DNA from: Pseudomonadota bacterium | GTDB taxonomy: Bacteria; BMS3Abin14 | Direction of reading: 5' to 3' | Length of the DNA: 7,384 nucleotides | Assembly (NCBI GenBank): GCA_003229755.1 | Contig: QIFJ01000205.1 | Coordinates: forward strand, 1 to 7,384 | In this document: piece by piece, positions 1-5,588 of the stretch | Numbering within the stretch: position 1 is the first letter of the stretch | Layout: every line of letters begins with the position of its first letter | Position numbers and translations under genes: made by a program | Notes under the pieces: generated by a model | Told to the model about the DNA's origin: nothing | Seen by the model: the letters and a program-made list of their open reading frames with translations, nothing else | Database searches by the model: none

Positions 1-81
1 TGGTAAACACCTGACATAGAGGAGATGAAGAGTTGCTGGTAGTTGATTGATGGTTTTACAGAAACCCAAGACCAGGTTTTT

Positions 82-135
82 CTCTGCGGCACTCAGCGAT
101 TCGCCCGAATGGGCGCTCTGCGGCTCTCTGCGTTA
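82..135. repeat. GC-rich intergenic repeat with small hairpin
   Basis: CTCTGCGGC occurs at 82-90 and 116-124, and the related CTCTGCGTT at 126-134. Between them, CGCCC (102-106) and GGGCG (111-115) form a perfect 5-bp stem around a GAAT loop. The right part, CGGCTCTCTGCGTTA at 121-135, reappears as its exact reverse complement at 871-885, so this looks like one copy of a dispersed intergenic element. Function is unknown. Confidence 0.6.
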
Positions 136-152
136 CGCTCTTATCGTCTTTC

Positions 153-198
153 AATGTTCTAATGTTCTAAATCCAATTTCCATTCTCCAATTTCCAAT
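153..198. repeat. Tandem 8-bp and 7-bp repeats
   Basis: AATGTTCT is repeated exactly twice (153-168). On the minus strand, 198 down to 171 reads as four degenerate heptamers of the type ATTGGAA / ATTGGAG. This is the same 7-bp family found in most other gaps of the window. Confidence 0.6.
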
Positions 199-210
199 GC
201 TCGAACCACC

Positions 211-239
211 TTGACATAACACACAACAGTGTCTAGAGT
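211..239 (+). promoter_or_regulatory. Sigma70-type promoter of the SH3b gene
   Basis: A perfect -35 box TTGACA (211-216) is followed by a 17-bp spacer and TAGAGT (234-239, 4 of 6 to TATAAT). Transcription would begin near 246, only about 3 bases before the ATG at 249. No Shine-Dalgarno sequence can therefore be present in the message, which suggests a leaderless mRNA. Confidence 0.6.
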
Positions 240-248
240 TCTGTTGCC

Positions 249-779
249 ATGCTGCGTAGAGATAATTCCACATTAAGAACTGTAGTCCAGTTTTTTTCCC
301 TGTTTATCCTGATAGCCGCCTTTCCAGAAAAAACTCTGGCGGATTATGTGAAGATAATGGGCACCCCTGTTAATATCCGCCAGGGCCCCGGTACCAGCTA
401 CCCTGTTGTTTTCCAGGCCGAAGCCGGCCAGAAGTATCCCTTGATCAAGCTAGAGGGGCTCTGGGGGCAGATAGCTACTGCTGACGGCCAGCACGTCTGG
501 GTATTCAGGAGGCTTGTGGATATTTTACCCGATGAACCCGCTAATCAGAGTGCCGGACTCGATACTGAAAAGCCCGGTATTGTCGCTAGTCTGAAAAGCC
601 GTCTCAAATCGCATATAATACCCTTCTTTTTAGTTCTGTCGGTGATCGTTATTTTCCTTAAGAGACAAAGTTTTAAGAAAGCCGCAAACCTCAAGATGCA
701 GGATATTTCCGGTTATGGCCGGAACAGCCCGTTCCGATACGATGGGCGACCACCTGAAGACGATAAGTGGGAAATGTAG
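249..779 (+). CDS. Membrane-anchored SH3b-domain protein
   Basis: A 176-residue protein with an N-terminal export signal: basic MLRR, a hydrophobic stretch at about residues 12-24, and a possible cleavage or anchor boundary after TLA (residues 29-31). A bacterial SH3 (SH3b) domain covers about residues 33-92, with the typical VNIRQGPGTSYPVV motif and a GLWGQI strand ending in WVFRRLV. A linker follows, then a second hydrophobic segment (about 123-137, followed by KRQSFKK) and a basic-then-acidic tail that should lie in the cytoplasm. SH3b domains usually bind peptidoglycan or peptides, so the domain is probably periplasmic; the ligand is not known. The ATG at 249 is the only usable start keeping the signal: the frame has a stop at 234, inside the -10 box, and the next ATG (residue 37) would delete the signal. 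No ribosome binding site precedes it. The gene is transcribed alone or with the PHP gene 197 bp downstream. Confidence 0.85.
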   Translation: MLRRDNSTLRTVVQFFSLFILIAAFPEKTLADYVKIMGTPVNIRQGPGTSYPVVFQAEAGQKYPLIKLEGLWGQIATADGQHVWVFRRLVDILPDEPANQSAGLDTEKPGIVASLKSRLKSHIIPFFLVLSVIVIFLKRQSFKKAANLKMQDISGYGRNSPFRYDGRPPEDDKWEM

Positions 780-790
780 TGTTAAAATCA

Positions 791-857
791 GTTCCACGTT
801 CCAAGGTAATAGTCCAAGACCCAAGGTCGGATATTAGATATTGGAAATTAGAAAAAA
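791..857. repeat. Degenerate heptamer array after the SH3b gene
   Basis: Starting 11 bases after the SH3b stop codon, GTTCCAC and GTTCCAA (791-804) are followed by GTCCAAG and ACCCAAG (812-825), all in one 7-bp phase. At 830-857 a second phase appears: GATATTA, GATATTG, GAAATTA, GAAAAAA. These belong to the window-wide heptamer family. No clear terminator hairpin is seen. Confidence 0.6.
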
Positions 858-870
858 CAGGGAAAAGCTT

Positions 871-885
871 TAACGCAGAGAGCCG
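871..885. repeat. Inverted copy of the 15-bp repeat at 121-135
   Basis: TAACGCAGAGAGCCG is the exact reverse complement of 121-135, placing a perfect 15-bp inverted repeat around the SH3b gene with outer ends 765 bp apart. Identity stops sharply at both ends. On both sides heptamer repeats lie on the gene-proximal side, so the two copies share an organisation beyond the 15 bp. Confidence 0.7.
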
Positions 886-910
886 ATGAAGCAACGGCAA
901 ATGGACGTTA

Positions 911-938
911 CTAGAAACCAGAAACTAGAAACCAGAAA
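911..938 (+). repeat. Perfect 14-bp tandem duplication (2 x 2 heptamers)
   Basis: CTAGAAACCAGAAA occurs twice head to tail (911-924, 925-938). Each unit consists of two heptamers, CTAGAAA and CCAGAAA. It lies 39 bp upstream of the PHP start codon. The exact identity indicates recent duplication or ongoing correction, compared with the degenerate arrays elsewhere. Confidence 0.8.
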
Positions 939-976
939 CTCTGACTATTGCCACCAGGGGCGAGGATAAACACAAT

Positions 977-1660
977 ATGAAACTTAAATGCGACCTGCAC
1001 ATTCACACCAAAGAGGATCCACGGCACCAGCTCTCGTATTCGGCATGGGATCTGATCGACAGAGCATCCGACCACGGCTACCATGTCATCTCCATTACCA
1101 ACCACAACACGGTAACATACAGCGACGAACTCGCGGGCTACGCCGTCGAGAAGGGGATTCTTCTTATACCCGGTGTTGAGGCCACGGTCATGGGTAAACA
1201 CGTGCTCATTTACGGAGTAGATGGCATGAGGGATAGATGGGACAATCTCTCCCTCTTTGATCTGCGCAGGCTGCGATCAGACGGGACCTTTATCGTAGCC
1301 CCTCACCCCTATTATCCAAATTATAACTGTCTGGGAAACGTCCTGGATCGTTTCCCATATCTCTTCGATGCTGTCGAATATTCCCACCTGTACACCAGGA
1401 ACGTCAACTTCAACCTGAGGGCGCAGGAGTTTTCAAAAAAGCACAATAAACCGATCCTGGGGCTGTCTGACGCCCACTCCCTCAGACAGCTGAACTTTAC
1501 CTACTCCCTGGTTAACTCCAGGCAGGACCAGGATTCCATCTTCCAGGCTATACGTGACAACAGGTTCACCATAGTTTCACGCCCTGCCAAAGTGTACACA
1601 AGCGGGATCGTGGGCTTCCAGCTGCTTGTGACCTACCTTGGGCTGCATCTTTTGAGATAG
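977..1660 (+). CDS. PHP-family metal-dependent phosphoesterase
   Basis: A 227-residue protein with the polymerase and histidinol phosphatase (PHP) fold, expected to hydrolyse phosphoester bonds with bound metal ions. Visible motifs in order are DLHIH (H8, H10), ITNHNT (H43), GVEAT (E68), APHP (H110), EYSH (E134, H137) and SDAH (D165, H167), so the usual metal-ligand set is nearly complete. The canonical TDH motif is here TNH (N42), a conservative change next to a metal ligand. The protein is short, covering little more than the PHP core. Its last 18 residues (about 210-227) are hydrophobic with a terminal arginine and could be a membrane anchor. The ATG at 977 has GAGGA at 962-966, a rather long 10-nt spacing. 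The next gene, a kinase, has its own promoter. Substrate is unknown; RNA, nucleotides or phosphoproteins are all possible. Fold assignment is secure, function is not. Confidence 0.88.
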   Translation: MKLKCDLHIHTKEDPRHQLSYSAWDLIDRASDHGYHVISITNHNTVTYSDELAGYAVEKGILLIPGVEATVMGKHVLIYGVDGMRDRWDNLSLFDLRRLRSDGTFIVAPHPYYPNYNCLGNVLDRFPYLFDAVEYSHLYTRNVNFNLRAQEFSKKHNKPILGLSDAHSLRQLNFTYSLVNSRQDQDSIFQAIRDNRFTIVSRPAKVYTSGIVGFQLLVTYLGLHLLR

Positions 1661-1663
1661 GCG

Positions 1664-1751
1664 GTTCCAAGTTCCATGATCCAAGTTCCATGTAAGGCAT
1701 ATATTCATCTTGGGATAAAATCCTTGGAACCTGGAAGTTGGAACCTGGAAC
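1664..1751. repeat. Inverted heptamer repeat, possible terminator
   Basis: Starting three bases after the PHP stop codon, the left arm (1664-1692) is four heptamers of the type GTTCCAA / GTTCCAT plus one base. The right arm (1723-1751) is the inverted form, CTTGGAA / CCTGGAA. Over 29 positions, 23 pair, with a 30-base loop. No U-run follows, so it is not a classical intrinsic terminator, but the transcript could fold into a long imperfect hairpin that ends or stabilises the PHP mRNA before the kinase promoter. Confidence 0.7.
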
Positions 1752-1771
1752 TCGATACCCATCAGATAATC

Positions 1772-1800
1772 TTGTTAAACCCTGACAATTTCCATATACT
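1772..1800 (+). promoter_or_regulatory. Sigma70-type promoter of the kinase gene
   Basis: TTGTTA (1772-1777, 4 of 6 to TTGACA), a 17-bp spacer and TATACT (1795-1800, 5 of 6 to TATAAT). The -10 box ends 9 bases before the ATG at 1810, exactly as at the SH3b gene. The predicted transcription start (about 1807) leaves almost no leader, and no Shine-Dalgarno sequence is visible. Confidence 0.55.
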
Positions 1801-1809
1801 TCCACAGTT

Positions 1810-4248
1810 ATGGAGATTCTCCTGCAGGCAAAGTTGATCATTGAGCAGTATCTTTCCAGATACGGTCTTCCATCCCCATGGGAATTCGGTTTGATCGATT
1901 CGGTCACCTTCGCGGCTGGAAGCCTTTCGATCCTTTTCTTCATCATCTTCCTCTTCCGAAACATGCCGACTCGATCAGAATTGGAAAAGCCGGCACGTAC
2001 CCTTCTGAAAAAAGCGAAAAAAGCTGAGAAAAAAGGAAATTTCAAAGATGCCGGCGATCTTTTCATGGCTGCTAAAAGCTATGAGGCCGCCGCAAAAGCG
2101 TTCATCCAGATCTGGGATTACCGCAAGGCTGCCGAAGCCTGCCTGAAGAGTCTTGATTTTATTAACGCTGCCAAGTGCCTGGTAAAGGTTGAGGATTACA
2201 GTAATGCTGCTGATCTCTTCCTGAAAGGAAAGGATTTTACTCAAGCTGGTGAGAACTTGCTGAGAATAGGGCTGTACCAGGACGCAGCACCACTTTTTGA
2301 TCGAGGTGGTCAATCCGTAAAGGCAGCTGAATGTTACGGCAGGATGGGGCTCTATCAGAAAGCGGGTGAACTTCTTTCAAATAACGGTGATCACGCAAAG
2401 GCTGCTCCATATCTATTGCGGGCTCTTCAGGAGAGGATCAGCAGAAGAAATACCTCAGTATCTTCTGACGAAGATGCCGTATCCAGAAACCTGGCACTTC
2501 TGACTTCAGTGAGTCTCGTTGAATCGGGTAATAAAAAGAAGGCGGCACAGGCGCTGGAACTTGGCGGTCTGATATCAAATGCGGCAGAACTGTACGAGGA
2601 ACTCGGCGACAACCGCAGAGCGTCAAAACTCTATATGCAGATAAAAGATACCGCGGCAGCTGCCAGAATTATGGAGTCTTCCGACCATCCGGACGACGGA
2701 GGCCACGATATTGCTGAAGCTCTGCTGGAGGAAGGCAAGCTTTCCGAGGCCGCTGATCTTTTTACACGTTTGGAAGAGTGGAAGAAAGCCGGACAGATCT
2801 ACAGACAGGCAGGCATGATGGAAAAGGCGGCAGATGTTTTCAGGATCGCGGGTGAGAGCAGGGTGGCTGCTGATATTCTCCTTGAGCTCAACAGGCCGTC
2901 CGAGGCGGCTGAACTGTTACTTGCCGCCGGTGAGGCTCGGGAAGCCGCGGAGATATTCAGAGATATGGGAGAGGCAGAGCAGGAGATAAAAGCGCTTGAG
3001 GGGGCCGGACTGTTTTTTCAGGTTGCCAGGAGACTTATCGAGTTTGGAAAAAACCAGGCAGCGACGGAAGCGCTCCAGAGGGTAGAAGAAGACGATCCCA
3101 ATTTCCCCGACGCCAACCGTCTTTTAGGAGAATTGTTTTACGGCCAGAAGATGTGGCCCCTGGCTATAGCCAGTTTCCAGAAAGCTCTCCGGGACGGAAA
3201 TGTTCGCAGGGATAATCTCGAGTCTTATTATCGATTCGCCATCTGCCTCAGGGAGGATGGCCAGTATCAGGGAGCACTTTCTATTTTAGAAAAGATACTG
3301 CTGGTTGATTATCATTACAGGGATGTGAAAGACCAGTTGCAGAACGTCAAGGGATTACTTGCTACATCACCCGTCAGTCCCCGGACTCTGCCCTTAACAG
3401 GAGATGAGGCAGGCGATGTAACTATCGTCCAGGCCAAGTCGGCCCATAAGGAGAGCAGATACGAGATAGTCGAGGAGATCGGCAGGGGAGGAATGGGGGT
3501 TGTCTACAAGGCAAAAGACACCATACTGGACAGGACAGTGGCATACAAGGTTTTGCACCCCCAGGTACAGCGCAGCAAGCGTGTTCTTGAGATGTTCCTG
3601 AGGGAAGCGAAATCCGCTGCCAGGCTGTCTCACCCCAATATCGTTACGATCTTCGATGCTGACAGGAACGTGGGAGAATACTACATAATTATGGAACTTG
3701 TTGAGGGCAGATCCCTTAAGGAACTTCTGGAAGAGGAGGGGAAGTTCGACCAGAAAGCCGCTCTTCTCCTTATTACCCAGGTTTTGCGTGCCCTCGCTTA
3801 CGCCCATAGTAGAGGTATCGTACACAGGGATATCAAACCCGCAAATCTCCTTTGGGCGAAGAAAGAAAAACTGGTTAAAATAACCGACTTTGGCCTGGCG
3901 AGGGTGATCGAAGAGGGCAGGAAAAACCACACTCAGATGGCAGGTACTCCATACTACATGGCTCCTGAGCAGATCCTGGGGGGCAAGGTGGATCACAGGG
4001 CCGATCTGTACTCATCTGGTGTTACGCTCTACGAATTCCTCACCGGAACAGTCCCTTTCACAGAGGGGGATGTGCTGTACCACCACGTCCATACGCCGGC
4101 CAAACCACCCCATGAAATTGATGGATCAATATCTCCTGAACTTTCTGCTATCATCATGCGGTGCATGGTAAAGGAACCGGAGAATAGATATCCAAATGTT
4201 GCGGGGATTCTTGAAGAATTAAAGAAGGTTGTTAAAAGTAATAGTTGA
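1810..4248 (+). CDS. Hanks-type Ser/Thr kinase with 13-residue-repeat solenoid
   Basis: An 812-residue protein. Residues about 32-50 form one membrane segment followed by RNMPTR, which puts the rest in the cytoplasm. Residues 76-425 are a helical solenoid with an exact 13-residue period: paired Ala-Ala/Ala-Gly positions fall at 81, 94, 107, 120, 133, 146, 159, 172, 185 and 198, at 245, 258, 271 and 284, and at 314, 327, 340, 353, 366 and 379. Two more ordinary TPR units follow (about 428-505). The kinase domain (about 551-808) has GRGGMGVVY (558-566), K580 in VAYK, E599, HRDIKPAN (672-679), DFG (693-695), and AGTPYYMAPE in the activation segment, so it should be active; T708 and T713 are candidate activation-loop sites. 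The order anchor-solenoid-kinase differs from the common kinase-anchor-sensor layout and suggests cytoplasmic binding partners rather than an external ligand. The ATG at 1810 lacks a ribosome binding site; M52 as start would lose the anchor. Confidence 0.95.
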   Translation: MEILLQAKLIIEQYLSRYGLPSPWEFGLIDSVTFAAGSLSILFFIIFLFRNMPTRSELEKPARTLLKKAKKAEKKGNFKDAGDLFMAAKSYEAAAKAFIQIWDYRKAAEACLKSLDFINAAKCLVKVEDYSNAADLFLKGKDFTQAGENLLRIGLYQDAAPLFDRGGQSVKAAECYGRMGLYQKAGELLSNNGDHAKAAPYLLRALQERISRRNTSVSSDEDAVSRNLALLTSVSLVESGNKKKAAQALELGGLISNAAELYEELGDNRRASKLYMQIKDTAAAARIMESSDHPDDGGHDIAEALLEEGKLSEAADLFTRLEEWKKAGQIYRQAGMMEKAADVFRIAGESRVAADILLELNRPSEAAELLLAAGEAREAAEIFRDMGEAEQEIKALEGAGLFFQVARRLIEFGKNQAATEALQRVEEDDPNFPDANRLLGELFYGQKMWPLAIASFQKALRDGNVRRDNLESYYRFAICLREDGQYQGALSILEKILLVDYHYRDVKDQLQNVKGLLATSPVSPRTLPLTGDEAGDVTIVQAKSAHKESRYEIVEEIGRGGMGVVYKAKDTILDRTVAYKVLHPQVQRSKRVLEMFLREAKSAARLSHPNIVTIFDADRNVGEYYIIMELVEGRSLKELLEEEGKFDQKAALLLITQVLRALAYAHSRGIVHRDIKPANLLWAKKEKLVKITDFGLARVIEEGRKNHTQMAGTPYYMAPEQILGGKVDHRADLYSSGVTLYEFLTGTVPFTEGDVLYHHVHTPAKPPHEIDGSISPELSAIIMRCMVKEPENRYPNVAGILEELKKVVKSNS

Positions 4249-4320
4249 AAGTTGAAAGTTTAAGGTTGAAAGTTACTATGATGATTCCAGATTACAACTT
4301 TTTACTTTCAACCTTCAACT
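4243..4320. terminator. Inverted heptamer repeat between convergent genes
   Basis: The left arm (4243-4268) begins within the last codons of the kinase gene and consists of GTTGAAA-type heptamers. The right arm (4295-4320) is the inverted form, TTTCAAC-type. 22 of 26 positions pair, with a 26-base loop. It lies between the kinase stop (4248) and the stop of the opposing pentapeptide gene (4332), the expected place for a bidirectional terminator. The stem is AT-rich and has no strong U-run, so the terminator role is inferred from position and symmetry. Confidence 0.55.
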
Positions 4321-4331
4321 AACAACTTATT

Positions 4332-5426
4332 TTAGTCAGACTTATCCGGATGCACCGTCCCCTCCAGATTTGCGTCGGCAAGGTCGGCGCCTATTATCTT
4401 TGCACCAGTCATATCGGCCCTGGAGAGGTTCGCGCTTGAAAAATCCGCTCTTGTAAGATCAGCATTCTTGAGGCTGGCACCCGACAGGTCTGAACCAGCC
4501 AGGTTGCATCCTTCCATCCGCGCATTAGTGAAATTCGCGCCATCCAGTTGGCATTTACTGATCTTCGCCTCTGTAAGGGTAGCACCGACAAAGGAGGCTT
4601 TGGTCATTTTTGCACCGACAGCTGAAGAATATGTCATCTTCGCATAGTTCATGTCACAGTCGGAAAAATCCCCGGATCCCATCTCCGCCTGTATCAACTC
4701 AGTACTTCTGAAAAAAGCCCTTCTGAGCTGTGCTCCGGACATTACTATACCAGTGAGATTGCTCAGTGAGAAATCCGCCCCATCACCTTTGACCTCCTCA
4801 AGCTTTGCCTTCAAGAGAACAGTCTCGATGAAGCCTGTTGAAAACAGTGAGGCGCCATGCAGATCGGCCCTGGTAAGGTTTGCGCCTTTGAGATCCGCAC
4901 CGGAAAGATCCGCCTTCTGAAGTGAAGCGTTTACAAAGCTTACCTTTACCATTGAGGTTCCGCGGAGGTTAGCGTTTGTGAGCAGGATCTCGTCCAGATT
5001 ACTGTCATCGAAGATCGCCCCCGGCGCTACCAGATTATTGCCACGGGCCCTTCGCAGGGAAGCACCGGAAATGTCTGCCGAAGAGAAATTGCATTCTTCC
5101 AGTTTGGAATCGTCCATGGTGATTCCCTTTGCGTGGATACCGGAGGCAGCGGCTCCGGAGAGATCAGCCCCGGTGAGCTGTGCACCGACAAGTGTGGCAT
5201 TTTCCAGGTTCGAACCCATCAGGTTGACATATGACAAGTCAGCTTCGGACAGATCGCTATTTGCGAAGTTGGCTTCAGAAAGATCAGCGTATTGAAAGTT
5301 CGCACCGCTGAAATTGACACCAGACAGGTCGGTCCCCCGCAACGATACCCTTACAAGATTGGCACCAGCCAGACTCTCGCCCTTTTCCTTTTTCGCCAGT
5401 ATTTCCTCAAGTGTAAACTCAGCCAA
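4332..5426 (-). CDS. Pentapeptide-repeat protein, 68 consecutive repeats
   Basis: A 364-residue protein composed almost wholly of A(D/N)LXX pentapeptides. The central Leu/Phe/Met position falls every five residues from L19 to L354 without a register shift, giving 68 repeats, or 17 four-repeat coils of a right-handed quadrilateral beta-helix. The few departures at the central position are A94, A99, G129, A134, G214 and A269. An N-terminal helix (residues 1-17, FTLEEILAKKEKG) probably caps the helix; the C-terminus ends in a short polar tail. No signal peptide or membrane segment is seen, so it is likely cytoplasmic. Some family members (MfpA, Qnr) mimic DNA and bind gyrase, but most have no known function and nothing here points to gyrase. 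The start is TTG at 5426-5424, supported by AGGAG six bases upstream. It runs convergent to the kinase and divergent from the FHA gene. Long open frames on the opposite strand are by-products of the repeat. Confidence 0.95.
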   Translation of the reverse strand: MAEFTLEEILAKKEKGESLAGANLVRVSLRGTDLSGVNFSGANFQYADLSEANFANSDLSEADLSYVNLMGSNLENATLVGAQLTGADLSGAAASGIHAKGITMDDSKLEECNFSSADISGASLRRARGNNLVAPGAIFDDSNLDEILLTNANLRGTSMVKVSFVNASLQKADLSGADLKGANLTRADLHGASLFSTGFIETVLLKAKLEEVKGDGADFSLSNLTGIVMSGAQLRRAFFRSTELIQAEMGSGDFSDCDMNYAKMTYSSAVGAKMTKASFVGATLTEAKISKCQLDGANFTNARMEGCNLAGSDLSGASLKNADLTRADFSSANLSRADMTGAKIIGADLADANLEGTVHPDKSD

Positions 5427-5432
5427 ATTTAT

Positions 5433-5437
5433 CTCCT
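5433..5437 (-). promoter_or_regulatory. Ribosome binding site fixing the TTG start
   Basis: AGGAG on the minus strand, six bases before TTG at 5426-5424. No ATG or GTG in this frame lies near, so this site decides the unusual start codon of the pentapeptide gene. Confidence 0.8.
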
Positions 5438-5457
5438 CTCCGGAATAATAACATCCC

Positions 5458-5489
5458 TGTCATATCATTATTGAATGTCATATTGTCAG
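5458..5489 (-). promoter_or_regulatory. Possible promoter with direct repeats for the pentapeptide gene
   Basis: TGTCATAT (plus-strand reading) occurs at 5458-5465 and 5476-5483, 18 bp apart, with a further TGTCA at 5484-5488 region (TTGTCAG). On the minus strand a weak promoter can be read: CTGACA (5489-5484), a 17-bp spacer and GATATG (5466-5461). The two repeat copies overlap it, which would fit a regulator binding site, but the -10 match is poor (3 of 6). Confidence 0.3.
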
Positions 5490-5494
5490 TTTTA

Positions 5495-5524
5495 CTTGGA
5501 ACTTGGAACCTGGAACTTGGAACT
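5495..5524 (+). repeat. Heptamer array in the divergent promoter region
   Basis: CTTGGAA, CTTGGAA, CCTGGAA, CTTGGAA in uninterrupted 7-bp phase plus two bases. This is the same family and orientation as the right arm at 1723-1751, but no inverted partner is nearby. It reads open in the frame of the downstream FHA gene, producing a spurious upstream TTG extension of that gene. Confidence 0.8.
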
Positions 5525-5555
5525 GCCTTTATATCTATTACTTAAGCAAGCCCCC

Positions 5556-5584
5556 TTGTCAATATACTCATTGTGAGATAACAT
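5556..5584 (+). promoter_or_regulatory. Sigma70-type promoter of the FHA gene
   Basis: TTGTCA (5556-5561, 5 of 6), a 17-bp spacer and TAACAT (5579-5584, 4 of 6). Transcription would start near 5591, leaving a leader of roughly 30 bases that contains the ribosome binding site. Unlike the SH3b and kinase genes, this gene has a conventional leader. Confidence 0.45.
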
Positions 5585-5588
5585 CGCA

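Larger units (their letters stand above)
1..248. other. Non-coding region with short repeats and a promoter
   Basis: No credible gene is seen here. All three forward frames meet a stop within the first 20 bases, so an upstream forward gene could end at the very left edge, but this cannot be decided. The stretch holds a GC-rich repeat block (82-135), 8-bp and 7-bp repeats (153-198) and the promoter of the next gene (211-239). Base composition and repetitiveness differ clearly from the flanking coding sequence. Confidence 0.7.

Noticed and set aside
52..81. Competing small hairpins GGTTT/AAACC/GGTTT followed by a short T-run, resembling an attenuator or terminator
   Set aside because: The stems are only 5 bp and AT-rich, the T-run is very short, and no upstream gene can be confirmed.
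941..970. A sigma70 promoter directly upstream of the PHP gene (CTGACT, 18-bp spacer, GATAAA)
   Set aside because: Both boxes match only 4 of 6, and the -10 overlaps the ribosome binding site; too weak to report as a feature.
1566..2066. 166-codon minus-strand frame spanning the PHP end, the repeat gap and the kinase start
   Set aside because: It crosses two well-supported genes and an inverted repeat; no domain or start signal supports it.
3394..3996. 200-codon minus-strand frame inside the kinase gene
   Set aside because: It lies wholly opposite the conserved kinase domain, shows no recognisable domain and has no start signals.
4651..5295. Long open frames on the plus strand opposite the pentapeptide gene (4651-4920, 4978-5295)
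   Set aside because: They are the antisense reading of the 15-bp pentapeptide codon pattern, which rarely makes stops. They lack ribosome binding sites and meaningful sequence, and the pentapeptide frame itself is unmistakable.
153..5524. Heptamer arrays as a CRISPR array
   Set aside because: Units are 7 bp with no unique spacers and no cas genes nearby.
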